From assembly GCF_900163655.1 (NCBI RefSeq), contig NZ_FWFG01000007.1:1-42022 (forward strand): 42,022 nt of DNA. The letters run 5' to 3'. This document shows, in pieces, positions 1-8,491 of this stretch. Numbering within the stretch: position 1 is the first letter of the stretch; each line of letters begins with the position of its first letter. Both the position numbers and the translations under genes were made by a program. Source of the stretch: Brachybacterium nesterenkovii (GTDB lineage Bacteria; Actinomycetota; Actinomycetes; Actinomycetales; Dermabacteraceae). The notes beneath the pieces were generated by a model. That model was not told the origin of the DNA, ran no database searches, and was given only the letters and a program-made list of their open reading frames with translations.

Positions 1-2
1 CC

Positions 3-1607
3 TCCCAGCCGCCCACCGCCACCGCATCGCCCGCCGCCGAGCCCACCGCCGAGTCCGCCGCCGCGTCGACCACCGCCGAGCCGCAGGACCGCCTGAGCGT
101 CACCAAACACGTGCTCGAGCTTCCCGACGGTCCTCTGCGCTACACCGCGACCACCGGGACGTACGTGATCCGCGAGGAGCCCGAGGGAGATGCCTACGCC
201 CGGGCCAGCGCCTACGCCGAGGTCTTCGCCGTCTCGTACGTCGCCGAGCGGGGCGGCATCGTCCACGAGGCCACTACCCCTAGCGCCACGGACTCGGGCA
301 CCACGAACCCCGGTACCACCCGACGGAGGTCGACCGAGGACGACCGCCCATCGCGCGCCTCCGCCGCCCCGAATCCCCGCCCCGTCGTCTTCGCGTTCAA
401 CGGCGGTCCCGGCTCGTCGACCGTGTGGCTGCACCTGGGGCTGCTCGGCCCCCGCCGCGTCGTCTCGGGCGACGCCGACTGCCCCGCGGCGCCGCCGTAC
501 GGGATGACCGACAACCTCGAGACGCTGCTGATCGACGCCGACGTCGTGTGCATCGACGCGATGACCACGGGCTACTCGCGCCCCGCGCCCGGGGCCAAGC
601 CCGATCGCCTCCACGGCTTCGCCGCCGACCGGGACCTGCTGGTCGCGTTCATCATGCAGTGGCTGACCCGCAACGACCGCTGGCTGTCCCCCAAGCATCT
701 GCTGGGCGAGTCGTACGGGACCACGCGCGCGGCCGCGATCGCCGCGCAGCTCATGGACCGGCACTTCGTCGCCCTGAACGGCCTCATGCTGCTGTCCCCC
801 GTGCTGGACTTCGCCACGCTCGATTTCACCCCCGGCAACGACGCGCCGTACATCCACTTCCTGCCCACGTACGCGGCGATCGCCCACGCGCACGGGAAGC
901 ATCCGGGGCTCAGCCTCGAGCAGGTGGTCGACGAGGCCGAGGCCTTCGCGGAGGAGGAGTACCCGGCGCTCCTGGCCCGCGGCCTGCGGCTGTCGGAGGA
1001 GGAGCGGCGGGAGGCGGCCGAGCGCATCGGCGGCCTGATCGGCACAGACCCGACCTGGGTGGAGCGCTGCGACCTGCGGCCCGAGCACATGGCCTTCCTG
1101 GCCGAGCTGCTGCGCGAGGAGCGCCGGATCGTCGGCCGCATCGACGGGCGCTTCTCGGCCCCGGCGGGAGACGGCCTGGCGGCGCAGATGGAGACCGACC
1201 CGTCGATCGACCTGCTCGCCCCGGCGTACACGGCCGCGATCAACCACTACCTGCGCGTGGACCTGCGCTTCTCCTCGGACGTGGTGTACGAGGCGATGAC
1301 CGCGCGGGTGCACCCGTGGTCGTACAAGGAGTTCGAGAACCGCGCCGTCGAGGTCGCCACGGACCTGTCCCGCACGATGCGGAAGATCCCCGCGCTGCGC
1401 GTGTTCGTCGCCCACGGGTACCACGACGCGGCCACGCCGTTCCACGCCTCCGAGCACGTGCTCGCGCACCTGGGGATCAGCCGCGAGGAGTACGAGGAGC
1501 GCATCCGCATCGCCTATTACGAGGCGGGCCACATGATGTACTGCCACGAGCCCTCGCGCCTGGCCCTGTCCGAGCACCTGCGCGAGTTCGTGCGCGCCGG
1601 CGCGTGA
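3..1607 (+). CDS. Serine carboxypeptidase-like (S10) peptidase, 5' end outside window
   Basis: Alpha/beta-hydrolase of peptidase family S10, expected to release C-terminal residues from peptides. Numbering from the GTG at 111, I see the oxyanion segment NGGPGSS (97-103), the nucleophile motif GESYG with Ser201, Asp439 in HGYHDAATPF and His474 in AGHMMY, so the Ser-Asp-His triad is complete. The GTG at 111 is only the first start-like codon: the frame stays open to base 3, and the upstream residues (Ala/Pro/Thr-rich, then DRLSVTKHVLELPDG) read like the usual N-terminal approach to this family, so the real start probably lies before the window. Its TGA overlaps the GTG of the next gene (GTGA at 1604-1607), implying translational coupling. 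Exact substrate is unknown. Family assignment is secure. Confidence 0.9.
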   Translation, partial: SQPPTATASPAAEPTAESAAASTTAEPQDRLSVTKHVLELPDGPLRYTATTGTYVIREEPEGDAYARASAYAEVFAVSYVAERGGIVHEATTPSATDSGTTNPGTTRRRSTEDDRPSRASAAPNPRPVVFAFNGGPGSSTVWLHLGLLGPRRVVSGDADCPAAPPYGMTDNLETLLIDADVVCIDAMTTGYSRPAPGAKPDRLHGFAADRDLLVAFIMQWLTRNDRWLSPKHLLGESYGTTRAAAIAAQLMDRHFVALNGLMLLSPVLDFATLDFTPGNDAPYIHFLPTYAAIAHAHGKHPGLSLEQVVDEAEAFAEEEYPALLARGLRLSEEERREAAERIGGLIGTDPTWVERCDLRPEHMAFLAELLREERRIVGRIDGRFSAPAGDGLAAQMETDPSIDLLAPAYTAAINHYLRVDLRFSSDVVYEAMTARVHPWSYKEFENRAVEVATDLSRTMRKIPALRVFVAHGYHDAATPFHASEHVLAHLGISREEYEERIRIAYYEAGHMMYCHEPSRLALSEHLREFVRAGA

Positions 1608-3004
1608 GCGCACGCGGCCCGTCGTCCCCCTCGCGCCGCACCGCCCTGCGCCTCGGCGCCGGGGCGACGGCGCTGGTCGGCACGGCCGCCCTCGCCGGGG
1701 ACGACGGCACCTGGCACGCGCACCTGCCGCTCATCTCGCAGACGGTCGCGCTGGCCGCGCCCGGGGAGCAGGCGCTGGTACGGCCGGACGTCGACGCCGT
1801 GATCCCGGGGACGCGGATCATCGACGGCGCCGACGACCTCGAGCAGCTCCTGGCCGATGAGGCCGCCGTCCGCTCCGCGGCAGGTGCCGCCCTGTCGGTG
1901 CGCAGCGCCGCAGCCGGCCCGACCTCGGTGGATGCGGCCTCGACGGATTCGGCCTCGGCCTCGACCCCGGCGGATGCGGTCCCGGCAGGGGCGCTCACCG
2001 CATCCGAGGGCACCGCCGATCTCCTGACGTCGGCGGCCCTGGACCTGCACGTCCTGTCGGTCGGGCTCGCCGCGCCGGTCGCCTCCTGGGCTCCGAACTG
2101 GCGATACGTGTGGCCCCGCGACAGCGCGCACGTGGCCGTCGCCCTCGCGCGCTTCGGGCTCGTCGGTCGCGCGAGCGGGATCGTGCGCGAGCTCGCCCGG
2201 CTCTGCGGCGCGGGCGAGGACGCCGGCTGGTTCGAGGCCCGGTACAGGCCCGGGTCGCACCGCGCGCCCGATGCCCGGGAGCGTCAGCTCGACGGCTCCG
2301 GCTGGTTCCTGTGGGCGCTCGACGAGGTGGCCGCTCTCGATCCGACGCTCCTGGACGACGCCGACGTGCTCGACGCCGCCTCCCGCACGGCCCGTCTGCT
2401 GGTGGAGATCACGCGCGGGGGCGCGGCCCTGCCCCCGGCCTCCCCCGACTACTGGGAGCGGCCCGAGACATCGCCGACGATCGCGACCTGCGCGCTGGTC
2501 GCGGCAGGGCTCGAGCGGGCCGTCGGCGTCGTGCCCGAGGCGGCCCTCGCGGACGCCGCGGCCTCAGCGGCCGATGCACTGCGCGACCGCATCGCCGAGG
2601 CCTTCGCGGCCACCGGCTACGGGCGCTACCCGGGCCGTGTCGGGGCGGATGCGGGGATGCTGTTCCTGCTGCCGCCGTACGCGCGGAGCGTCGATGACGA
2701 CGTCGCGCGGCACGTCGAGGCGGCCCGCACCGCAGCGGCCCGACCCGCGGGAGGCGTCGCCCCTGGTGCGCTGTGGCGGCGCGACGGCGTCTCGTGGACC
2801 CCGCAGACGGCCATGTTCGCGCAGACCAGGGCCGCGCTCGGCGATGCCGAGGGAGCGGCCGCGCTGCTGCGGTGGCTCAGGGCGCATCGCACCGCGGCCG
2901 GATCGCTGCCCGAGAAAGTGCTGGCCGATGGGGCCCCTGCCTCGGTCGCGCCGCTCGCGTGGACGGCGGCGCTGGTGGTGGGGGCGGTGCTCGGGGCTGG
3001 CTGA
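1604..3004 (+). CDS. Tat-exported GH15-like glucoamylase-type protein
   Basis: Predicted 466-residue (alpha/alpha)6-barrel protein resembling glycoside hydrolase family 15 (glucoamylase-type). The N-terminus carries a twin-arginine-like signal, SRRTALRLGAGATALVG around residues 10-26, followed by an Ala-rich stretch, so export through Tat is likely. The family hallmark YVWPRD is present with Trp170 and Asp173, and later segments such as GSGWFLWALDE fit the same fold. The start is the GTG at 1604, whose last two bases belong to the stop of the peptidase; a much longer open frame extends upstream but is a shadow of the S10 gene. The middle (about residues 90-130) is Ala/Ser/Thr low-complexity sequence. 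Catalytic acids cannot be assigned with certainty, so activity on alpha-glucans is inference. Confidence 0.75.
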   Translation: MSARGPSSPSRRTALRLGAGATALVGTAALAGDDGTWHAHLPLISQTVALAAPGEQALVRPDVDAVIPGTRIIDGADDLEQLLADEAAVRSAAGAALSVRSAAAGPTSVDAASTDSASASTPADAVPAGALTASEGTADLLTSAALDLHVLSVGLAAPVASWAPNWRYVWPRDSAHVAVALARFGLVGRASGIVRELARLCGAGEDAGWFEARYRPGSHRAPDARERQLDGSGWFLWALDEVAALDPTLLDDADVLDAASRTARLLVEITRGGAALPPASPDYWERPETSPTIATCALVAAGLERAVGVVPEAALADAAASAADALRDRIAEAFAATGYGRYPGRVGADAGMLFLLPPYARSVDDDVARHVEAARTAAARPAGGVAPGALWRRDGVSWTPQTAMFAQTRAALGDAEGAAALLRWLRAHRTAAGSLPEKVLADGAPASVAPLAWTAALVVGAVLGAG

Positions 3005-3024
3005 GGCCGCGCGGCCCCGTCGGC

Positions 3025-3885
3025 TCAGGCCGTCAGTACGCCTGCCGCCAGCAGCCCCATGACGCCCAGGCCCACGGGGATGCGCCACGCGGCGAACCAC
3101 GCGAAGGAGTGGTGGGAGACGAACCTCAGCAGCCACGCGATCGAGGCGTAGCCCAGCACGAACGCGATGCCGGCGCCCACCAGCAGCTGCGCGCCCGAGG
3201 CGGCCTGACCGGCCTGCGGGGCGAAGGCGTCGGGCAGGGAGAACAGGCCCGAGGCGAGCACGGCGGGGATCGCCAGGAAGAACGAGAAGCGGGTGGCCGC
3301 GGCGCGGTCCTGGTTCAGGAACAGGCCGGCGGAGACGGTCGCACCGGAGCGGGAGACGCCCGGGATGAGCGCGAGGCACTGGGCGAAGCCCATGATCACG
3401 GCATCGCGCATGGTCAGCTCCTCGGTCTGGCGCTCGCGGCGGCCCCAGCGCTCGGCGGCGATGAACACGAAGGAGAACAGGATCAGCATGCCCGCGGTGA
3501 ACCACAGGTTGCGCAGGGCCTCGCGGATGTAGTCCTTGGCGAGGAAGCCGATGATGCTCACCGGGAGCGTGCCGACGATGACCATCCAGCCCATGCGGTA
3601 CTCGAGGGTGGCGCGCTGGGCCTTGTCGACCAGGCCGCGCAGCCAGCCGCGGGCGATGTTCCAGATGTCCTTGGCGAAGAACACGAGCACGGCGGCCTCG
3701 GTGCCCAGCTGGATCACCGCGGTGTACGACGCGCCGGCGTCCTGCCCCCAGAACAGGGACGAGATGATCCGCAGGTGCCCCGAGGAGGACACGGGGAGGA
3801 ACTCGGTGAGGCCCTGGACGATGGCCAGCACGATGGTCTGCAACCAGCTCATATCGGTGGTCGCGGCGATGATCGGATCGGGCAT
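3025..3885 (-). CDS. uppP: Undecaprenyl-diphosphatase UppP (BacA)
   Basis: Integral membrane phosphatase that converts undecaprenyl diphosphate to the monophosphate so the lipid carrier of cell-wall synthesis can be reused; overproduction of the family gives bacitracin resistance. The 286-residue protein has the typical length and both signatures: [14 protein letters not shown] near the N-terminus (Glu28, His37) and PGVSRSGAT with Arg179. Hydrophobic helices fill the rest. The ATG at 3885 has no strong ribosome site, but GACAGT lies 7 nt upstream, the same geometry as other leaderless genes here, although the first base is not T. It converges on the GH15-like gene with only 20 bases between stops and appears monocistronic. 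Confidence 0.96.
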   Translation of the reverse strand: MPDPIIAATTDMSWLQTIVLAIVQGLTEFLPVSSSGHLRIISSLFWGQDAGASYTAVIQLGTEAAVLVFFAKDIWNIARGWLRGLVDKAQRATLEYRMGWMVIVGTLPVSIIGFLAKDYIREALRNLWFTAGMLILFSFVFIAAERWGRRERQTEELTMRDAVIMGFAQCLALIPGVSRSGATVSAGLFLNQDRAAATRFSFFLAIPAVLASGLFSLPDAFAPQAGQAASGAQLLVGAGIAFVLGYASIAWLLRFVSHHSFAWFAAWRIPVGLGVMGLLAAGVLTA

Positions 3886-4149
3886 GGGGCCTACTGTCTC
3901 AGGCCGTGCGGCACGGGGGCGTCATCCTGTGGCGTGATCCTCGTCGGGGGCGCTCATCCCGAGCACGCGGCCTGGGCCGCCGGGGAGGGCAGGACGCTTC
4001 GCGCGATGCTCGAAGCTACTCGCAATTCTGCGTTTCGAGTAGCGTTTCGAGTAGCTTCGAGCCCACGCCTTCGGTAAACCCACAACACCCTTCCCACCAG
4101 GGATGATGCAACTCGGATCCGTGTTCTCTCAAGCGTTTAGAGTAGATGC
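3886..4149. promoter_or_regulatory. Intergenic region with operator-like repeat array
   Basis: This stretch has no convincing gene. It holds a perfect 14-bp inverted repeat, CTCGAAGCTACTCG at 4009-4022 and CGAGTAGCTTCGAG at 4048-4061. The right arm is part of a 12-bp tandem repeat CGTTTCGAGTAG (4031-4042 and 4043-4054). A third copy with one mismatch, CGTTTAGAGTAG, sits at 4134-4145 and contains a TAGAGT -10 box (4138-4143) for the gene starting near 4150. Such an array over a promoter suggests autoregulation by the winged-helix protein encoded downstream; that is inference. Confidence 0.6.
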
Positions 4150-5565
4150 ACGACCCATGCTCCGCTCTCCGAGCTCGAGACTCGACCGCCGCATGAACGG
4201 CTCGACGCCCTGCTGCGGCGCCCGGAGGATCAGTGGTTCGAGAGGAAGTCGGCGCGGATCGCACCCAAAGACCTCGCTCGCTCACTCGTAGCTTTCGCGA
4301 ATGCCGAAGGCGGTTCCATCATCATCGGCCTGCACGATGGCGCCTTCGACGGTTCCTCCCTGACGACAGAACGGGAGAACGCTCTCCGGCAGGCGGGAAT
4401 GGACTTCGCGCGCCCACCCGTGCGCAATACCGCTGCCCGCCTCGACATCGGTGACGGGCGCTCGGTTCTGCGCATCGACGTCCCCGTCAGCGAGCACGTG
4501 CACGAGACCAACACCGGCGACGCCTATCTCCGGGTCGGCGATGAATCGAAGCGACTCACCTATACCCAGCGGCGTGAGCTCGACTACGACAGGGGCGCAG
4601 TCCACTTCGAAGGAGAGCCGGCCGCGGATGCCACGCTGAACGACCTGTCGAGCGGGGCCCTCCGCACCTACCGAGCCGCTGTCGGCAGTACCGCTGATGA
4701 CCTCACCGCGCTTCGGGCGCGCTCACTGACGACACGGGACGGAGGGATCAACCACGCCGGGCTCCTCCTGCTCGGACAGCACCCCCAGCAGTGGCTTCCC
4801 CATGCCTTCATCCGCGTCCTGCGCTTCACGGACGACGACCCCGGCACCGGTTCACGTCAGCGGCTCGAGGCCGGAAAGGACGCGCGCTTCGAAGGAACCG
4901 TTCCCGAGGCGCTGTCGCGGGCCAGCAAGTGCATCGGGGACTGGCTGCCTGCCCATCGGGCACTGGACGCGAGCGGGAGATTCACCGACGTCCCCATCGT
5001 CCCGGGACCGGCATGGCTCGAGGGACTGGTGAATGCGGTGGTCCATCGCAGCTACTCTCTCGCCGGAGACCACGTCCGCGTCAGCCTGTTCCCCGGACGA
5101 GTGGAGATCGAGAGCCCTGGACGCTTCCCCGGCCTCGCTGATCCGAACCGCCCCCTGGAGATCGCACGGTACGCACGCAATCCCCGTATCGCTCGCGTCT
5201 GCGCCGACCTCGGCATCACGCTCGAGCGAGGCGAGGGAATCCGACGGATCTTCGAAGAGATGCGGACCGCTGGCCTGACCGACCCGACGTACGAGCAGAC
5301 CAGCGGCAGCGTCAGACTCATCCTGCGAGCTTCCAGTCGCCTCGATCCCCGTCTCAGCGCGGCGCTTCCTCGAGGAGCTGCGGACGTCCTGACCGTGCTC
5401 CGCGAGCAGAACCGTCCTCTGGGCACCGGCGAGATCCTGGAGATGACGGGGCGGTCGCGGCCTTGGGTTCGGCACGTGCTGACCGCGCTGGAGAGCGCCG
5501 GACTCATCACCTGGAACGGCAAGTCCGCACGCGACCCCCGCGCGACGTGGGAGATCATTCGCTGA
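4150..5565 (+). CDS. AlbA_2 (Schlafen AAA_4) / HATPase_c_4 / winged-helix protein; start codon abnormal
   Basis: Predicted DNA-binding, nucleotide-binding regulator of the type often annotated RecG-like or AlbA_2 protein. From base 4150, the AlbA_2 core is WFERKS (Glu31, Lys33) followed by AFANAEGG (48-55); the GHKL-like part has LVNAVVHRSY with Asn295 and His299; and residues about 395-471 form a winged helix. The frame is open after the TAG at 4138-4140, but between that stop and base 4398 it contains no ATG, GTG or TTG. An ACG at 4150 lies exactly 6 nt after a TAGAGT box, where a leaderless ATG would be expected, and the sequence from there (THAPLSELETRPP) looks natural. The ATG at 4399 would delete half the AlbA_2 domain. 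CTG at 4210, or ATG 4193 with a 1-base indel, are alternatives. The gene may therefore be silent, mis-sequenced or unusually initiated. Confidence 0.7.
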   Translation, partial: TTHAPLSELETRPPHERLDALLRRPEDQWFERKSARIAPKDLARSLVAFANAEGGSIIIGLHDGAFDGSSLTTERENALRQAGMDFARPPVRNTAARLDIGDGRSVLRIDVPVSEHVHETNTGDAYLRVGDESKRLTYTQRRELDYDRGAVHFEGEPAADATLNDLSSGALRTYRAAVGSTADDLTALRARSLTTRDGGINHAGLLLLGQHPQQWLPHAFIRVLRFTDDDPGTGSRQRLEAGKDARFEGTVPEALSRASKCIGDWLPAHRALDASGRFTDVPIVPGPAWLEGLVNAVVHRSYSLAGDHVRVSLFPGRVEIESPGRFPGLADPNRPLEIARYARNPRIARVCADLGITLERGEGIRRIFEEMRTAGLTDPTYEQTSGSVRLILRASSRLDPRLSAALPRGAADVLTVLREQNRPLGTGEILEMTGRSRPWVRHVLTALESAGLITWNGKSARDPRATWEIIR

Positions 5566-5631
5566 GGGCCCCGCCTCAGGCCATCACCAGCGCCTCAGCA
5601 CCGGCACGAACGGAAGACGCCGACAACGCAC

Positions 5632-5665
5632 GAGGGGCGGGGACGCTCTCGCATCCCCGCCCCTC
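5632..5665. terminator. Bidirectional hairpin terminator
   Basis: A perfect 12-bp inverted repeat, GAGGGGCGGGGA (5632-5643) and TCCCCGCCCCTC (5654-5665), with a 10-nt loop. It lies between the converging AlbA_2 and ybdD genes. There is no long T tract, which is common in GC-rich actinobacteria. Confidence 0.75.
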
Positions 5666-5692
5666 ACGGCACGCATGTCGCACGCACCGCCG

Positions 5693-5905
5693 TCAGCAGC
5701 ACCGCCCCTCGGGGCTGGCGTCCTGCTGGGCGTACTTCCAGCGCCAGAACTCGCGCTCGGTCATCGGCGCATGCACGCACCCGGTCACCCGGTGGTGGGC
5801 CAGGTACTTGTCGTACGCGTCGGAGCCGAGGATCCCGCGGGCGAAGCGCCGGACCTCCCGCAGGAGATCCGGCAGCTTCGCCGCGGCGCGAGCAGGGACG
5901 CTCAT
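5693..5905 (-). CDS. ybdD: YbdD/YjiX-family (DUF466) small protein, CstA partner
   Basis: A 70-residue cytosolic protein of the YbdD/YjiX family. It shows the family core YDKYLAHHRV, then the motif PMTEREFWRW and the characteristic Cys-Cys C-terminus (EGRCC), matching the GARCC ending of E. coli YbdD. Members sit next to CstA/BtsT pyruvate or peptide transporters and are needed for their activity, so this is probably an accessory factor for the upstream transporter. Its ATG overlaps the cstA stop (TAATG at 5903-5907), so it is translated by coupling. The length is normal for the family. Confidence 0.9.
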   Translation of the reverse strand: MSVPARAAAKLPDLLREVRRFARGILGSDAYDKYLAHHRVTGCVHAPMTEREFWRWKYAQQDASPEGRCC

Positions 5906-8220
5906 TAGTGGTGCCCCGCCGCCTCGAGGTCCTTCTCGGGGTGGCGATCCAGCCACTCGCGCCACTGGGCGCCGAGCTCCTTCTCCGCGGGCGTCGGCAG
6001 CATGGCCGTCGGCGCGAAGAACTCGGACTCCACGTACGGCGCCTCGGTGTCGATGATGTTGCGGCCCATCAGCGCCTGGATCGTGCGCCAGGAGGCGACG
6101 ACCAGGACGATGATCGTGCAGACTACGAACAGGATCGACAGCGATCCCTGGACGAAGGTGTTGAACACGACCGCGTTCATGGCGTCGACGTCCTTGGCCA
6201 GGCCCAGCGACGTCTTGCCGGCGGCGAGGGCCTCCTTGAAGGCCGCATGGTTGGCCCAGTAGCCGATCTTCGGGTTGGACGAGAAGATCTTCTGGTAGGA
6301 GCCCGTCAGCGTCACGGCCGCCGTGAACACGAGCGGCACGACGATGATCAGCAGGCTCCAGGTGCGGCCCTTGCGGGCGAACACGACCATGCAGATCGAC
6401 AGGGCGATCGCCGCGAGCAGCTGGTTGGCGATGCCGAACAGCGGGAACAGGGTGTTGATGCCGCCCAGCGGGTCGTTGACGCCCATGTAGAGGATCGAGC
6501 CCCAGCCCAGGACCATGAGGCCCGTGGTCAGCCAGGCGCCCACGCGCCACGACGGGTCGTGGAAGCGCTCGTGCACACCGCCCAGGAGGTCGGCGAGCAT
6601 GAAGCGGGCCACGCGGGTGCCGGCGTCGACCGAGGTGAGGATGAACAGCGCCTCGAACATGATCGCGAAGTGGTACCAGAACGCCATCATCCCGGCACCG
6701 CCGACGAGCTTGTGCATGATCCCGGCGAGGCCCACGGCCAGGGTGGGAGCGCCGCCGGTGCGGGAGACGATCGACTCCTCGCCCACGGCCTGCGCGGTCT
6801 GCTCGATGGTCGCGGCGTCCACGTGCACGCCGGTGAGCCCGAGGGAGTTGACGAACGCCGCGGCGCCCTCGGGGGTGCCGCCGGTGGCGGTAGCCGCGGA
6901 GTTCATCGCGAAGTAGATGCCGCGGTCGATGGAGACGGCCGCGACGAGCGCCATGATCGCCACGAAGGACTCCATGAGCATGCCGCCGTAGCCGATCATG
7001 CGCATCTGCGATTCCTTCTCGACCAGCTTGGGCGTGGTGCCCGAGCCGATCATCGCGTGGAAGCCGGAGAGGGCGCCGCAGGCGATGGTGACGAAGAGGA
7101 ACGGGAACAGCGAGCCGGTGAACACGGGGCCGTCATCGCGCGAGGCGAACTCGGAGACGGCGGGCGAGGTGATGACGGGCTGGACGACGACGATGGCGAT
7201 CGCGAGCATCGCGATGGTGCCGATCTTCATGAACGTCGACAGGTAGTCGCGGGGCGCGAGCAGCACCCACACGGGCAGCACCGCGGCGAGGAAGCCGTAG
7301 ACGATGACGATGATCGCCAGGGTCGGGCGGTCGAGGTGGAACAGGGCCTGGCCCCAGTCGGACTCGGAGACCCAGCGGCCCGAGGCGATCGCGAACAGCA
7401 GCAGCGCGACGCCGATCATCGACACCTCGAACACCTTGCCCGGGCGCAGGTAGCGCAGGTAGATGCCCATGAAGATGGCGATCGGGATGGTCAGGCCCAC
7501 CGAGTAGACGCCCCAGGCGCTCTCGCCGAGGGAGTTGACGACGACCATCGCGAGGATCGCGATGATGATCAGCATGATCGACAGGGTCGCGATGAACGCG
7601 GCGATGCCGCCGATCAGGCCCAGCTCGTCGCGGGCCATCTTGCCCAGCGAGCGGCCGTTGCGGCGGGTGGAGATGACCAGCACCAGGTAGTCCTGGACCG
7701 CGCCGGCGAAGATCGCGCCGACGACGATCCAGATGGTGCCGGGCAGGTAGCCCATCTGCGCGGCGAGCACAGGACCCACGAGGGGGCCCGCGCCGGCGAT
7801 GGCCGCGAAGTGGTGGCCGAAGAGGATGCGACGGTCGGTGGGGACGAAGTCCTTGCCGTCGTAGGAGTACTCGGCCGGGGTGGCACGGCGGTCGTCGGGC
7901 CGCACCAGGCGGGCCTCGACGAAACGGGCGTAGAAGCGGTAGGCGATGAGGTAGCTGCAGACCGCGGCGAACACGAACCAGAGGCCGTTGACGGTCTCGC
8001 CGCGGGCGATGGCGACCATGAACCAGCCGATGCCGCCGAGCAGGGCGATGAGCGCCCAGATCGCGATGCGGGCGGGGGTCCAGCGGTTGTGCCGCGCGAC
8101 CTCCTCCGGGTCGACGGCCGCGGGCGGCGGCGGATCGGCGAGGTCGGTGGCCGCGGTGGAGGAGGCGGCGGCCTGATCGGGCGAGCCGGTCGGCTCGTCC
8201 TCGGGATGGGAAGGTGACAC
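5905..8220 (-). CDS. cstA: CstA-family carbon starvation transporter
   Basis: Polytopic inner-membrane transporter of the CstA family, which takes up peptides and/or pyruvate under carbon limitation. The protein is about 771 residues, slightly longer than the roughly 700 usual, because of a Pro/Ala/Asp-rich N-terminus of about 50 residues. Family landmarks include GHHFAAIAGAGPLVGPVLAA in the N-terminal third and VQDYLVLVISTRRNGRSLG after it, with many hydrophobic helices. I choose the GTG at 8220 because a GGAGG (8226-8230) precedes it by 5 nt; an open frame reaching 8514 has no such support and would remove the intergenic region. It is followed by overlapping ybdD and is divergent from a sodium:solute symporter; a TACCGT box (8271-8266, minus) could drive it. 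Confidence 0.93.
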   Translation of the reverse strand: MSPSHPEDEPTGSPDQAAASSTAATDLADPPPPAAVDPEEVARHNRWTPARIAIWALIALLGGIGWFMVAIARGETVNGLWFVFAAVCSYLIAYRFYARFVEARLVRPDDRRATPAEYSYDGKDFVPTDRRILFGHHFAAIAGAGPLVGPVLAAQMGYLPGTIWIVVGAIFAGAVQDYLVLVISTRRNGRSLGKMARDELGLIGGIAAFIATLSIMLIIIAILAMVVVNSLGESAWGVYSVGLTIPIAIFMGIYLRYLRPGKVFEVSMIGVALLLFAIASGRWVSESDWGQALFHLDRPTLAIIVIVYGFLAAVLPVWVLLAPRDYLSTFMKIGTIAMLAIAIVVVQPVITSPAVSEFASRDDGPVFTGSLFPFLFVTIACGALSGFHAMIGSGTTPKLVEKESQMRMIGYGGMLMESFVAIMALVAAVSIDRGIYFAMNSAATATGGTPEGAAAFVNSLGLTGVHVDAATIEQTAQAVGEESIVSRTGGAPTLAVGLAGIMHKLVGGAGMMAFWYHFAIMFEALFILTSVDAGTRVARFMLADLLGGVHERFHDPSWRVGAWLTTGLMVLGWGSILYMGVNDPLGGINTLFPLFGIANQLLAAIALSICMVVFARKGRTWSLLIIVVPLVFTAAVTLTGSYQKIFSSNPKIGYWANHAAFKEALAAGKTSLGLAKDVDAMNAVVFNTFVQGSLSILFVVCTIIVLVVASWRTIQALMGRNIIDTEAPYVESEFFAPTAMLPTPAEKELGAQWREWLDRHPEKDLEAAGHH

Positions 8221-8491
8221 GAGGCCCTCCTGGGCGACAGTGACCGGGGGAAATGGGACGTCAGAACGGTACACCGCCGATGTGACGAAGCAGGCACCGA
8301 AGGTCCTCCGTGGGATGCGCTCGCCTTCCCGAGAGCGGACCCGCGCCCGCTCGGGTGTAGCGTCGATGGCCGCTTCGCCACCGGTCGCGCAGCGCCGGAC
8401 TCCTCCCCGGTCGTCCGGATCGTCGCCCCGGAGGCGAGGCCGCGGGGCCCTCCGAGCCCTTCCCCGTCCCCTCACCTCCCCGGGAGCCGCC
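8221..8491. promoter_or_regulatory. Divergent promoter region between cstA and the symporter
   Basis: This 271-bp stretch holds no gene that I can support. A TACCGT -10-like box on the minus strand (8271-8266) fits cstA, with the GGAGG ribosome site at 8226-8230. On the plus strand TAGCGT (8358-8363) is a candidate -10 for the symporter and GGGAG (8482-8486) its ribosome site. I see no clear CRP-like palindrome. The -35 elements are not obvious. Confidence 0.45.

Noticed and set aside
425-1603. Upstream extension of the GH15-like frame to base 425
   Set aside because: It lies inside the S10 gene in another frame and is Arg/Ala/Pro-rich. The GTG at 1604, overlapping the stop of S10 and followed by a Tat signal, is a better start.
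4399-5565. ATG at 4399 as the real start of the AlbA_2 gene
   Set aside because: It would cut through the AlbA_2 domain, whose conserved residues at 4240-4315 are in the same open frame.
5908-8217. A 769-codon open frame on the plus strand opposite cstA
   Set aside because: It is rich in Asp, Arg, Glu, His and Gly, as expected from the antisense of GC-rich coding DNA, has no domain, and cstA on the other strand is unmistakable.
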